Shown piece after piece: positions 52,969 through 62,593 of a stretch of 64,000 nt of DNA (within the stretch, counting starts at the first letter, position 1; the number at the start of each line of letters is the position of its first letter). This stretch comes from Limnohabitans sp. 103DPR2 (GTDB lineage: Bacteria > Pseudomonadota > Gammaproteobacteria > Burkholderiales > Burkholderiaceae_C): assembly GCF_001412575.1 (NCBI RefSeq), contig NZ_CP011834.1:1984001-2048000 (forward strand), given 5' to 3'. Below the pieces are notes generated by a model, which saw nothing but the letters and a program-made list of their open reading frames with translations, was not told the DNA's origin and ran no database searches. The position numbers were made by a program, and so were the translations under genes.

Positions 52969-54150
52969 TCAATTCGCGTGTTGTGGATATTTCAAAACGC
53001 GCCAGCAGCTGAAAGTTGCCACCGCTGCAATGCAAAGGGTGATCCCAATGACCCAGTTGTATTGCCCCGTTAAGTCAAAAACCTGGCCCGCTAAAACAGG
53101 CCCCAACAAGTTACCAAACGCAGCACCTGTGTACAGGGTGCCAATGATGGCTGAGACCGCTTTGCCACCGAATAAATCCATGCAAATGGCAGGCAAGAGA
53201 GAAACAATGCTGCCATAGCTGAGGCCAAACCACATCGCAAAGATGGCAAACGCGATTCGATCTTCCGCAACGGCCCACACCAAGTACGAGAGCCCCATCA
53301 AACATTGCATCAGCATGAGCGTCTTCACACGACCCAACCTGTCGGCCAGCCAACCAATGGCAAAACGTCCGACCAAACTGCCAATGCCAATCAGCCCCAC
53401 CAAGCCAACCGCTTGTGCTTCGGGAACGCCTGCATCCCGCGCCGCGGCAGAAATGTGCGCAAAGGGAATGAACATGACCGGCGCACCGAAAAGCGTCCCC
53501 AGATACAGCCAACGAAAAGCAGGCGTTTTCAGGGCTTCTCCAAGGCTGAGACCTGCCATGGCATGCTTAAGTCCTTGCCCCGCTTGAGGTGCTCTTTCTA
53601 ATAAGTATGCGGCCAGCAATCCAACGACAGCGACGCCCAAAGACAAGGACTGAAGGGTTTCACGCCAAGTCATTTGGGTCATCCAATAACTGACGACGAC
53701 AGGCAGCACCAGCGTACCAGCGCCAACACCTGAACTGGCAATGCCTGAAGCCAATCCACGACGCGTTGTAAACCAGGGCTGCACAGCGGCAATTGCCGGG
53801 GTATAGACCAATGCAATGCCCAATCCCACCAAAAGACCGTAGCTGAAATACAAAGTCAAAAGAGACTGTGCCTGACTGGTGACATACAGGCCAAGCGCAA
53901 TGAAGCCCATGCCCAGCATGCAAACCACGCGCGGCCCCCATCGGTCTGCCAGCATGCCACCAAAGGCTCCCAAGATGAAATAGACCAAGCCACAAAGTCC
54001 AAAGATCCAGGAGACGTCGGCGCGCTGCGCATTGAATTCTTTGGTGAAGTTTTCAAAAAATGCAGCAAACGAATAAGACACGCCAAAAATGGTGGCCAAG
54101 CATACAAAGGTTGCCCAAACCACCACCCAAGCTTTGCGGGACTCCACCAT
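52969..54150 (-). CDS. MFS transporter, oxalate/formate antiporter-like
   Basis: The 393-residue protein has 12 predicted helices, the DRWGPR loop motif between helices 2 and 3 and GRFAIGWLADRLGR between helices 8 and 9. It probably imports or exchanges organic acids. It is followed in reading direction by the TauE gene, and is 17 nt downstream of a Bug gene on the same strand, so Bug-MFS-TauE may be one operon. Confidence 0.88.
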   Translation of the reverse strand: MVESRKAWVVVWATFVCLATIFGVSYSFAAFFENFTKEFNAQRADVSWIFGLCGLVYFILGAFGGMLADRWGPRVVCMLGMGFIALGLYVTSQAQSLLTLYFSYGLLVGLGIALVYTPAIAAVQPWFTTRRGLASGIASSGVGAGTLVLPVVVSYWMTQMTWRETLQSLSLGVAVVGLLAAYLLERAPQAGQGLKHAMAGLSLGEALKTPAFRWLYLGTLFGAPVMFIPFAHISAAARDAGVPEAQAVGLVGLIGIGSLVGRFAIGWLADRLGRVKTLMLMQCLMGLSYLVWAVAEDRIAFAIFAMWFGLSYGSIVSLLPAICMDLFGGKAVSAIIGTLYTGAAFGNLLGPVLAGQVFDLTGQYNWVIGITLCIAAVATFSCWRVLKYPQHAN

Positions 54151-54167
54151 GATGTGATGGTCGCCGC

Positions 54168-55181
54168 TTACTGTGGTTCGAGTTTGGCTTTTTTAACCAA
54201 GGCTGCGTACTTGGCCATTTCAGATTTAAATGCCGCCTGCGCTTGCTCAGGTGAACTGATGTTGATGGTGTTGCCCTGCTTGGCCATGGTTTCTTTCACC
54301 GTCGGATCGTTGAAAGCAGCCACGATGCCATCATGAATTCTCTTAACGTTGGCGGGGCTTAAGCCTTTGGGACCAATGACAGCAAACCATGCTTCCACAG
54401 AATACCCAGTCAATCCTTGCTCAATGAAGGTTGGGATCTCTGGCGCAGCAGCCACTCGCTGTGAACCGCACATGCCAATGGCACGCAGAGCACCCGATTT
54501 GATGTGCTGCTGCACACTGGGCAGCGCCACAGTTGCGAATTCAACTTGACCCCCAAGCAGGTCGGTCACCATAGGGCCCACACCTTTGTAGGGAATGTGC
54601 TTGGCACTGGTCTTGGACTCGTCCAAGAACATTTCAGCGGCCAAATGCAAAATGGTGCCATTGCCACCCGAAGCAAAGTTCAACTCGCCTGGTTTGTTCT
54701 TCAGCAAAGCAATGAACTCGCGGCTGTTGGTAGCAGCCACTTTCTGCGGGTTAACCACCAAGACCATGGGCGTGCTACCCATCATGGCGATGGGTGTGAA
54801 ATCGCCAGGCATGTCAAAAGGCAATGACTTCAAAACACTTGGAAAAATCACCACGTTGTTGGAAACCACAGACAAAGTAAAGCCATCGGGTGCAGCCTTG
54901 GACAGTGTCTGCAAGCCCACCACACCGCCAGCACCTGGCTGATTTTCAACAACCACGGTGGTGCCCAAGGCTTTTGACAGTGCAGGCTGGGCTGCACGGG
55001 TAATGGCATCAACACCCGATCCAGTTGCATTTGGCAATACCAAGCGCAAGGGACGGTCAGATTGAGCTAAGGCCCACTGAGGCATCGCAGCCAGAGCACC
55101 TATAGTTGCCAGATGTCCCAGCGCAGCGCGTCGCTTGTGAAGGGTGGCAGTCTTTGTTGATTGAGTTGTTTTGCGGTTCAT
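54168..55181 (-). CDS. Bug/TctC-family periplasmic solute-binding protein
   Basis: The 337-residue protein has a long signal peptide ending at ALAQ and the Bug landmarks DRPLRLVLPNATGSGVD, TVVVENQPGAGGVVG and KAAPDGFTLSVV. It is divergent from the aconitase-family gene with 128 bp between starts and followed by an MFS transporter gene. The imported compound may be the substrate of the divergent operon. Confidence 0.92.
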   Translation of the reverse strand: MNRKTTQSTKTATLHKRRAALGHLATIGALAAMPQWALAQSDRPLRLVLPNATGSGVDAITRAAQPALSKALGTTVVVENQPGAGGVVGLQTLSKAAPDGFTLSVVSNNVVIFPSVLKSLPFDMPGDFTPIAMMGSTPMVLVVNPQKVAATNSREFIALLKNKPGELNFASGGNGTILHLAAEMFLDESKTSAKHIPYKGVGPMVTDLLGGQVEFATVALPSVQQHIKSGALRAIGMCGSQRVAAAPEIPTFIEQGLTGYSVEAWFAVIGPKGLSPANVKRIHDGIVAAFNDPTVKETMAKQGNTINISSPEQAQAAFKSEMAKYAALVKKAKLEPQ

Positions 55182-55309
55182 GCGGGTCTCCTTGATACAT
55201 TTGTCTTGATGCTAGTTTAGTATTTTTTTCGCCCTTATGACTTTTTCTCCATGATGCGCCCAAGCGGGCCAAAGTCAATTTATGCTCTGCCTGATCAATT
55301 CCGCGCAAC

Positions 55310-57274
55310 ATGACCCATCCTGCTCCGATCCGCGTCCTTTATTTAAGTCAAGACCCCCAACTCATTCAAAGACAACTGAATGGCGAAGTGATCACGTTGG
55401 CGCAAGCACGCCCCCTGCGCGATGATGTCTCAACAGACGAGATCACGCCTGTGGCCATCTTGAGCCACTACGACGATCAATTGGGCAACTATGCGCACAC
55501 AGGAACACAATGCCAAGGCATCCTTCCAATTGGCAAAGGGGTTCTGAAAGCTGCGTGTTTTCAGGTCATTGTTGCGGGCAAGCGCTATGGAAAAGGGTCT
55601 TCCAGAGAACACAGCCCCACCGCCGAAAAAATGGCTGGTGTGCAATGCATCATTGCTGAGAGTTTTGAGCGCATCTACAGACAAAACGCTGACAACATTG
55701 GCCTGTTCACTAGCACCAATTTTGAGTTGCTTGAGACGCTGACAAGCCTCACGCACATTCCAACACCACCACTCATCCAGGGTCGCGAACCTTTGGCCGC
55801 GGCCATTTTGAGTGAAGGTGGTTTACTTCGTTGGGGACAGCAACACCTTCAAACGCTTCAGTCCGCAGCAGTGCCTGCGCAAGCCAAAGCAATGAGTTTG
55901 TTTGAAAAAATTCTTCATCGCCATCAACTCATTGCGCCGTTTACACCTCGCGAACCGCAGCAAGGCGAAGGCATGTTCGTGCAAGCCCATTGGCGCTTCA
56001 TTCACGAGTACTACACGGGCATGGCCAACACGCTCATGCAGTCTGCTTTGGGGCCGAATTTTGAGCTGCACAATCCCGATCAAATTGTGGTTTTTGAAGA
56101 CCACTCCTCGTATGTGAACGAAAGCCCGGCACATGTGAAAAACGGGCTGATTTCCAACATGCAGGCCATGTCACAGGCACAGCGTGCATTCGTCAAAAGG
56201 CACCAGCTCAAATTCCATCAAACACTCACGGACGACGAAGCGGCGCAGGACGATGGCCGCAACAGTGCAGGCATTTCACACGCCATGATGACAGAGCACT
56301 ATGCTTTGCCAGGGCAAATTGTGGTTGGCACAGACTCCCACACGCCTCACAGTGGCGCCTTGGGTTGTGTGGCATTCGGGGTGGGCACCACTGACATGGC
56401 CAACGCCTTTGTGACAGGTGCCGTTCGACTGACCTCCCCTCAAATCTTTCGAATTGATCTTGAGGGACAGATGCCAGCGGGCATCACCGCCAAAGATGTC
56501 ATGCTGCACCTTCTGGCAACACCGAAGATCAAAAGTGGTCAGGGTGTCGGCAAGGTTTTCGAATTTTCCGGCTCTGGCATTCAAACCCTCTCGACGGATG
56601 AACGCGCCACATTGACCAATATGACCGCCGAACTAGGTGGTTTGACGGGCATCATCGCGCCTGATCAGGAAACCGTGCGTTTTCTCAAAGAGCGACGTGG
56701 TATCGATTTTGAATTGGAAAATTGGATGCACAGCGACCCAGAGGCTGTCTACGCGGATACGCTCAAAGTTGACTTGACAGCACTCAGCCCAATGGTGGCT
56801 TCGCCCGGAGATCCCGGCAATGGCATTCCCTTGAATTCAATGAAACAAGCCGTTCGCATCGACATGGCTTATGGCGGTTCCTGCACGGCGGGTAAACGCG
56901 AGGATTTTGAACACTACCATGAGGTCTTGTCATGGGCCAACCAGCGCAACCTGAGATTCCCGCCCCATGTCCAAGTGTTCTTGCAATACGGCACGACCGC
57001 TGTTCGTGATCATTGTCAAAAAAAGGGCTACGATGCCACCTTCAAAGCCATGGGGGTGCGGATTCTTCAGCCCTCCTGTGGTGCCTGTGCCAATTGCGGC
57101 CCAGGCTCTTCAACGTCGTCCGACCAAGTCACTGTCAGTGCGATCAATCGAAATTTCCCTGGCCGTTCTGGCCCTGGGCAAGTTTGGTTGGCCAGTCCAC
57201 CCACTGTAATGGCCAGCGCGTTGGCCGGTTCCCTCACTTCTTTTGAAGCATTGAAAAGAAAGTACAACACATGA
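55310..57274 (+). CDS. Aconitase-family hydro-lyase with small (swivel) domain first
   Basis: The 654-residue protein joins an isopropylmalate-dehydratase small-subunit-like swivel domain (residues about 30-200, with DDVSTDEITP and AGKRYGKGSSREHSP) to a large catalytic domain (about 215-650, with VGTDSHTPHSGALG, the [4Fe-4S] ligands in GGSCTAGKRED and SCGACANCGPG). The swivel-first order recalls AcnB but the HEAT domain is absent. It dehydrates or isomerises a hydroxy-polycarboxylate. It overlaps the aminotransferase gene by 4 bp. Substrate unassigned. Confidence 0.85.
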   Translation: MTHPAPIRVLYLSQDPQLIQRQLNGEVITLAQARPLRDDVSTDEITPVAILSHYDDQLGNYAHTGTQCQGILPIGKGVLKAACFQVIVAGKRYGKGSSREHSPTAEKMAGVQCIIAESFERIYRQNADNIGLFTSTNFELLETLTSLTHIPTPPLIQGREPLAAAILSEGGLLRWGQQHLQTLQSAAVPAQAKAMSLFEKILHRHQLIAPFTPREPQQGEGMFVQAHWRFIHEYYTGMANTLMQSALGPNFELHNPDQIVVFEDHSSYVNESPAHVKNGLISNMQAMSQAQRAFVKRHQLKFHQTLTDDEAAQDDGRNSAGISHAMMTEHYALPGQIVVGTDSHTPHSGALGCVAFGVGTTDMANAFVTGAVRLTSPQIFRIDLEGQMPAGITAKDVMLHLLATPKIKSGQGVGKVFEFSGSGIQTLSTDERATLTNMTAELGGLTGIIAPDQETVRFLKERRGIDFELENWMHSDPEAVYADTLKVDLTALSPMVASPGDPGNGIPLNSMKQAVRIDMAYGGSCTAGKREDFEHYHEVLSWANQRNLRFPPHVQVFLQYGTTAVRDHCQKKGYDATFKAMGVRILQPSCGACANCGPGSSTSSDQVTVSAINRNFPGRSGPGQVWLASPPTVMASALAGSLTSFEALKRKYNT

Positions 57275-58473
57275 ATTCTTCCATCACGCCGCGCTTGCCA
57301 GGCATTCGTTTTGTGCATTCCCCCGGACCCACACGTGTGCCCGATGAAGTGATGCACGCCATGCAGCGACCCATGACCGACTTGGCCGATCCTCGCGTAG
57401 CGGCTCTGATCGTTGCATGCGAAAAAGGCATGAAAGAGTTGTTGAATTCCCCCAGCTCGGATGTGTATTTTTACGCCAGCAATGGGCACGGTGTTTGGGA
57501 AGCCGTGGCGGCCAACTTAGGTTCAGACAATCACAGCTTGTTGATTGCCGGTTCAGGGCACTTTTCAGATCAATGGGCCATTCAAACCCAAGGCTTGGGT
57601 TTGTCCGTGATACGCACCCCTCACCAAGATGGCCAGCGCATTGATGTCAGCGCCATTGAAGCCGCGTTGAAAGCCGATACGGCGCATCGCATTTCAGCGG
57701 TGATGGCCGTTCACACCGACACCGCCAGTGGCATGACCAGCGACTTGGCTGCCATTCGCCAAGCCATTGATCGCACGGGTCACCCGGCACTGTATGTGGT
57801 GGACGTGGTGGCCTCTTTGGCTGCCGCGCCATTTGACATGGACGCATTGGGCGTTGATGTGTGCTTGGGCAGCTCGCAAAAGGGATTGATGATGCCCCCA
57901 GGCTTGGGGTTTGTAGCGGCCAATGCCAAAGCATTCGCGTGGTCGATCCAACACGCCAAGCCACGTTTCTATTGGAGCTGGCAAGAGCGCAAAACCGACA
58001 ACCAATCTGCCAAATTTTGCGGTACGCCACCCTTGGCCCACTTGGCTGGACTCGAAGTTTCTTTAGGCTTACTCAAAGCAGAAGGCTTGGAGGCTGTTCA
58101 TGCAAGGCATCAACGCTTGGGCGGCGCAGTCCAAGCGGCTGTGCGCTGCTGGGCCACGGCTGGGGCCGTCAAACTCCATTGCAAAGATCCACTGGGATTT
58201 TCCACTTCAGTCACGGCGGTTGAAGTTTCCCCAGGCATTGACCCAGAGGCCTTGCGCGTGGTGGCTCGCGAGAAATTTCAAGTGGCCATGGCGGGTGGAC
58301 TTGGGCCCCTGGCCGGTCGCGTGTTCCGCATTGGCCACTTGGGCGACATGAATGAGCCCATGATATTGGGTGCACTGGCTGGCATTGAAGCTGCCATGAC
58401 CGTGCAAAAAATCCCTTACGGCCCTAACGGCATGGCTGCGGCCATTGCCTACCTCGCACAGCACACCCCCTGA
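57271..58473 (+). CDS. Class V PLP aminotransferase (alanine/serine-glyoxylate type)
   Basis: The 400-residue enzyme has HSPGPTRVPDEV at the start, the substrate-pocket YFYASNGHGVWEA, the PLP-binding Asp in YVVDVVASLAAAPFD and the Schiff-base Lys in GSSQKGLMMPPGLGF. The C-terminal RIGHLGDMNEPMIL fits the serine/aspartate-glyoxylate group. Its start overlaps the aconitase-family gene, so the two enzymes should act in one pathway, possibly transferring an amino group to glyoxylate or from an imported amino acid. Confidence 0.9.
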   Translation: MNSSITPRLPGIRFVHSPGPTRVPDEVMHAMQRPMTDLADPRVAALIVACEKGMKELLNSPSSDVYFYASNGHGVWEAVAANLGSDNHSLLIAGSGHFSDQWAIQTQGLGLSVIRTPHQDGQRIDVSAIEAALKADTAHRISAVMAVHTDTASGMTSDLAAIRQAIDRTGHPALYVVDVVASLAAAPFDMDALGVDVCLGSSQKGLMMPPGLGFVAANAKAFAWSIQHAKPRFYWSWQERKTDNQSAKFCGTPPLAHLAGLEVSLGLLKAEGLEAVHARHQRLGGAVQAAVRCWATAGAVKLHCKDPLGFSTSVTAVEVSPGIDPEALRVVAREKFQVAMAGGLGPLAGRVFRIGHLGDMNEPMILGALAGIEAAMTVQKIPYGPNGMAAAIAYLAQHTP

Positions 58474-58501
58474 CGCATCAGAGGTGCTCCATCACACAAA
58501 T

Positions 58502-59791
58502 TTAAGAAGTGTGATGGGGTATGTCCATGGATTCGTAAAGGGGCAAAATTTCTGTGCGAATGCGCTGAAAGTACTGCGCATAAATCAATGCGGCAAGGCC
58601 AGCGATCGCCCCAAACAAGGCCAAGGCATTTTGGCTGCCGATCAAACTGGCCAGCCAACCTGAACACAAAGAGCCCAAGGGTGACATCCCTAAAAATGAC
58701 ATGACATACAGCGCCGCCACACGGCCACGCAGTTCGTCTGGCACGATGCTTTGAAGCACTGTGTTGGTAGAAGCCGCTGTCAACATCATGCACATCGACG
58801 AGATGAACAACATGGGCAAGGCCAACCACAAACTGGGCACGAACGAAAAGGCAATCAAGGCAAGGCTGGCCCCCGCGGCACTTCGTCCAATGACTTTGAA
58901 CAGGCCTCGAATGTTGGTGCGTGAGGCCAAATAAAGCATGCCGCAAACAGCCCCCAGACCTGCGGCACTGTAGAGAAGGCCTAGGGTGCGAGAATCACCA
59001 TGAAATCGCTCACTCGCAAACCAGGGCATCAATGAACCGTAGGACTGCAAACAAAAACTGCTGATGGCCAATAAAATCAATGCACAGCGACTGGGGAAAA
59101 AGCCATAAGCGTAGCGAAGACCCACCATCAACTGGCGAACGATGCCGGCATGATGGCTGCGCGCAACATGCTTGGAGATCTCTGTTGCTCTTAAGGCATA
59201 CAGCACGGCCAGGCGCATGGTGCAATTGGTGGCAAAACTCCAAACCTCGCCAAATGTTGCCGTAACCACTCCACCCAACATGGGGCCAATGAAACGCGCG
59301 CCATTCATCACCGTTGAATTCAAGGCAATGGCATTGGTCAGTTCTTGCCGGTTGGGCAGCAATTTAGAGATCAAGGCTTGCCTGGCAGGCGCATCAAATG
59401 CATTGCCCAGTCCCAGTACAGCATTGCCTGCAATGACATGCCAAGCCTCAATCTGACCACTGACCATGAGGGCCAACATCACCAGGGATTGCATCATGGC
59501 CAAAGAATTGGTCGCAAACAAAACACGACGAACGTCCATGCGATCAATCAGAACGCCCGCAAAGGGCGTGATGACCAGCATGGGAATTTGCAAGCTGAAC
59601 GCTGAAAGCCCCAGCATCAAGGTGGAGCCAGACAAGCGATAGACCAGCCAGCTGGTGGCAATCAATTGGACCCAGTTGCCAATTTGCGAAGTGCCCTGCC
59701 CCACGATGAACAATCGAAAATTCCGGTGCTTAAGCGCACGCAGACTGTTCGGTAGTTTCATGGGTTTACATCCTGAGCAAGGGGTCGACAA
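58502..59791 (-). CDS. MFS transporter (enterobactin exporter EntS-like)
   Basis: The 429-residue protein has 12 helices, the N-terminal NFRLFIVGQGTSQIGNWVQ common to EntS-type exporters, and the DRMDVRRVLF loop motif between helices 2 and 3. Such proteins export siderophores or drugs. It is convergent with the aminotransferase gene and divergent from ridA. Confidence 0.85.
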   Translation of the reverse strand: MSTPCSGCKPMKLPNSLRALKHRNFRLFIVGQGTSQIGNWVQLIATSWLVYRLSGSTLMLGLSAFSLQIPMLVITPFAGVLIDRMDVRRVLFATNSLAMMQSLVMLALMVSGQIEAWHVIAGNAVLGLGNAFDAPARQALISKLLPNRQELTNAIALNSTVMNGARFIGPMLGGVVTATFGEVWSFATNCTMRLAVLYALRATEISKHVARSHHAGIVRQLMVGLRYAYGFFPSRCALILLAISSFCLQSYGSLMPWFASERFHGDSRTLGLLYSAAGLGAVCGMLYLASRTNIRGLFKVIGRSAAGASLALIAFSFVPSLWLALPMLFISSMCMMLTAASTNTVLQSIVPDELRGRVAALYVMSFLGMSPLGSLCSGWLASLIGSQNALALFGAIAGLAALIYAQYFQRIRTEILPLYESMDIPHHTS

Positions 59792-59866
59792 TGAAACTTC
59801 ATTCTAGTGTCTTGTGCAGTGGCAAAATGCGTTCTATTCCAAAACCTCACAAACAAGGTCATTCAC

Positions 59867-60211
59867 ATGGTTCAAAGATTTGATGTCGGCACGCGTTTGT
59901 CCGAAATGGCCATCCACAATGGCGTGGTGTATCTGGCAGGACAAATACCAGAGGATCCCAACCTGGGCATTGAAGGTCAAACCCAACAAGTCTTGGATGC
60001 GATTGACAAATTACTTGCACGCGCAGGCACTGACAAAAGCAAGCTGCTGATGGTGCAAATCTTTTTAGTCGACCTGCAAGATTTTGAGGGGATGAACAAA
60101 GTCTGGGATGCTTGGGTGGTTCCTGGTCACACGCCACCACGTGCCACAGTTCAAGCGAATTTAGCCTCACCCAAATGGCGCTTAGAAGTGGTGGCCACGG
60201 CTGCCCTTTAA
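59867..60211 (+). CDS. RidA-family enamine/imine deaminase
   Basis: The 114-residue protein has LSEMAIHNGVVYLAGQIPED, LLMVQIFLVDLQDFEGMNKVWDAWV and the catalytic Arg in PPRATVQANLA. RidA proteins hydrolyse reactive 2-aminoacrylate and imines made by PLP enzymes. The ATG at 59867 follows AAGG by 8 nt. It is near the class V aminotransferase but not in its operon. Confidence 0.92.
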   Translation: MVQRFDVGTRLSEMAIHNGVVYLAGQIPEDPNLGIEGQTQQVLDAIDKLLARAGTDKSKLLMVQIFLVDLQDFEGMNKVWDAWVVPGHTPPRATVQANLASPKWRLEVVATAAL

Positions 60212-61380
60212 TCGGCCGATGGCTTCATTTGAGCTTCATTGGGCAGAAACAACACAATCAGTGCACCCAAGGCTGCCACACAAGAGGCCGCTACCATCAA
60301 TTGCGTAAAACCTGACGCCTTGACAAAGGGTCCTAGCGAATAAACAGCCAATGAACTGATGCCGAATGAAATGGCAATCCGCGTACCACTGACGCGCGAG
60401 CGCATGGCATCGTCAATGTAGCGGACCACCATGGTGTCGCTAAATGGAATGGCTGCAAAGACCATCACCATGTAGCCAATTGCAGCAACATACCAAACCC
60501 AACCCGTGGTTTGAGACGCCAGTGCAAAACTCACAATTTGCAAAAACAAAACTGCAAAGAACAAAGGTTTGACTGGCAGCCAATCGAGCAATCGACCGAC
60601 GACCAATTGGGCCAAAGATGCAACAGCATAAATCACGGCCAACAGCATACCTAAGCGGGTCGGATCGTTGACCAGCCCGTCCAAGCGTTCAGCCAACAAC
60701 TGGGTGTTGCCATTGGTGGTGATATTGAACAGCAAACTGGTGGTCGTGGAGGTGGCCACCATGACTGCAAAAGTGCGCCAAGCCAGTTGTTTCGGTAACT
60801 GAACGACCGTTGATTTTTTCTTGGCTGGCGCTGAAGTTTCATTGGGCGCGGTCCATGCAAAAAGAAAGCCGCACAAGATAGACACCACCCCAGGCACAAT
60901 GAAGGCCATGCGCCATCCTTGCCAAGCCACTAAAAAGCCGGTGGACAAGGCAGCCATGGCAATGCCCAAGTTTCCTGCCAATCCATTCACGCCGATGGTC
61001 AGTCCTGGTCGCTCAGCTTTTTGAACCAACATGGGAATGCCCACGGGGTGGTAGATGGCAGAAAAAACTCCCAATACCGTCAGCGCAATCCCCATTTGCA
61101 AGGGCGTTTGCGTCAGCGCTACCCCCATGGCTGACAAGCCCATCCCAAAAAAGAAGACCAACATCATTTGGCGACGTCCCCACAGGTCACCTAAGCGGCC
61201 AGCTGGAATGGAACCCAAGCCAAACATCACAAAGGCACCGACCGTGTAGGGCATCATGTCCTCCCACCGCCCCACGCCAAAATCTGTGGCGATGGCACTG
61301 ACGGCTGTGGCGAAAATCAATAAAAACAAATGGTCAAGCGCGTGACCAAGGTTCAATAACAAAGAAGCAATTTTGGGCAT
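60208..61380 (-). CDS. MFS transporter (fosmidomycin-resistance-like)
   Basis: The product of about 390 residues has 12 helices and GRLGDLWGRRQMM between helices 2 and 3. The ATG at 61380 (MPKIASLLLNLGHALDHLF, typical of Fsr-type transporters) has GGA upstream; a longer frame to 61494 lacks a ribosome binding site. It overlaps ridA by 4 bp convergently and is divergent from a Bug gene. Confidence 0.85.
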   Translation of the reverse strand: MPKIASLLLNLGHALDHLFLLIFATAVSAIATDFGVGRWEDMMPYTVGAFVMFGLGSIPAGRLGDLWGRRQMMLVFFFGMGLSAMGVALTQTPLQMGIALTVLGVFSAIYHPVGIPMLVQKAERPGLTIGVNGLAGNLGIAMAALSTGFLVAWQGWRMAFIVPGVVSILCGFLFAWTAPNETSAPAKKKSTVVQLPKQLAWRTFAVMVATSTTTSLLFNITTNGNTQLLAERLDGLVNDPTRLGMLLAVIYAVASLAQLVVGRLLDWLPVKPLFFAVLFLQIVSFALASQTTGWVWYVAAIGYMVMVFAAIPFSDTMVVRYIDDAMRSRVSGTRIAISFGISSLAVYSLGPFVKASGFTQLMVAASCVAALGALIVLFLPNEAQMKPSAD

Positions 61381-61528
61381 TGGGATCCAAACCGTGAAAG
61401 CAAACTGAATTAAACCGCGATTTAGGGTCTCTGTCAGGGGTGGCAAGCGCACAAACAAGGGAATATCCTGTGGGGAGTTTCTAAAAATTCTCATAGGCTA
61501 TAGCTTGATTTTGACTGTGGAGTAAATC

Positions 61529-62548
61529 ATGACAACTTCTCAAACTGCTTTTCCTCGACGCCGTTCAGCCATAACACTACTTTCAGGCATAGCGCTTTCC
61601 TTAAGTCTGACAGGCCTTCTGACGATCTCTCCAGCAGCCATGGCACAAACTTTCCCAAGCAAACCCATTCGATTGGTTTGCCCCTTCCCCCCTGGCGGCG
61701 CTGTTGACATCGCCTCACGCGCAATTGCACTCGAGTTGTCAAAGAACTTGGGCCAACCCGTGACTGTTGACAACAAGCCAGGCGCTGGCGGCAACATTGG
61801 TGGTGCCGAAGTTGCGCGTTCTGCGCCTGATGGCTATACCTTGCTCATGACCACCAGCGGCATTCAGGCCATCAATCCCGCGCTGTATGCCAAGATGCCC
61901 TTTGACCCCAGCAAAGACTTGGCACCTGTTTCGGCCTTGGTCTCCTTGAACAATGTGCTGGTCTTGCATCCTTCCGTCAAGGCCAACTCTGTGACCGAAG
62001 TCATTGCCATGGGTAAAGCTCAACCAGGCTTCATCAATTACGCATCAAGTGGCAGCGGCACCAGCACTCACATGTCGGGTGAAATGTTCCGTTCACTGTC
62101 CAACATCACCATGACGCATATTCCTTACAAGGGCAGCGCACCAGCCATGAACGATTTATTGGGTGGTCAAGTGATGATGATGTTCGACAACATTCCATCA
62201 GCACTCCCCCATATCAAAGCAGGCAAGCTCAAAGCACTGGCCACAACAGGTGCCAAGCGTGACCCATCCTTGCCCGATGTACCGACCATTGCAGAAGCTG
62301 GCTTGGCGGGTTACGAATCTGGCGTATGGTTTGGTTTGATGGTGGCGGCCAACACGCCTCGAGAAATCGTCAACAAACTCAATGCGGAAGTTGTTAAGGG
62401 CACCAAGTCACCCGAGTTCGTGAAACGCATGACCGAACTAGGTTACATCATTTACGGTACAAGTCCTGAGACCATGGCGGAGATGAACAAGGCTGAAGTC
62501 CAGCGTTGGGGCCCCATTGTCAGAGCCTCTGGCGCAAAAGCAGATTAA
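61529..62548 (+). CDS. Bug/TctC-family periplasmic solute-binding protein
   Basis: The 339-residue protein has a signal peptide ending at AMAQ and the Bug landmarks FPSKPIRLVCPFPPGGAVD, VTVDNKPGAGGNIGGAE and RSAPDGYTLLM. It is followed 45 nt later by a D-2-hydroxyacid dehydrogenase gene on the same strand, suggesting uptake and oxidation or reduction of a 2-hydroxy acid. Confidence 0.93.
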   Translation: MTTSQTAFPRRRSAITLLSGIALSLSLTGLLTISPAAMAQTFPSKPIRLVCPFPPGGAVDIASRAIALELSKNLGQPVTVDNKPGAGGNIGGAEVARSAPDGYTLLMTTSGIQAINPALYAKMPFDPSKDLAPVSALVSLNNVLVLHPSVKANSVTEVIAMGKAQPGFINYASSGSGTSTHMSGEMFRSLSNITMTHIPYKGSAPAMNDLLGGQVMMMFDNIPSALPHIKAGKLKALATTGAKRDPSLPDVPTIAEAGLAGYESGVWFGLMVAANTPREIVNKLNAEVVKGTKSPEFVKRMTELGYIIYGTSPETMAEMNKAEVQRWGPIVRASGAKAD

Positions 62549-62593
62549 AGATTGAGCCCCTGCAAGGACGTCACATAGAAAGTTGAGTGAAAT

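Noticed and set aside
57271-58473. Beta-hydroxyaspartate pathway (BhcABCD)
   Set aside because: The aminotransferase could be BhcA-like, but no hydroxyaspartate aldolase, dehydratase or iminosuccinate reductase is adjacent; the partner is an aconitase-family enzyme instead.
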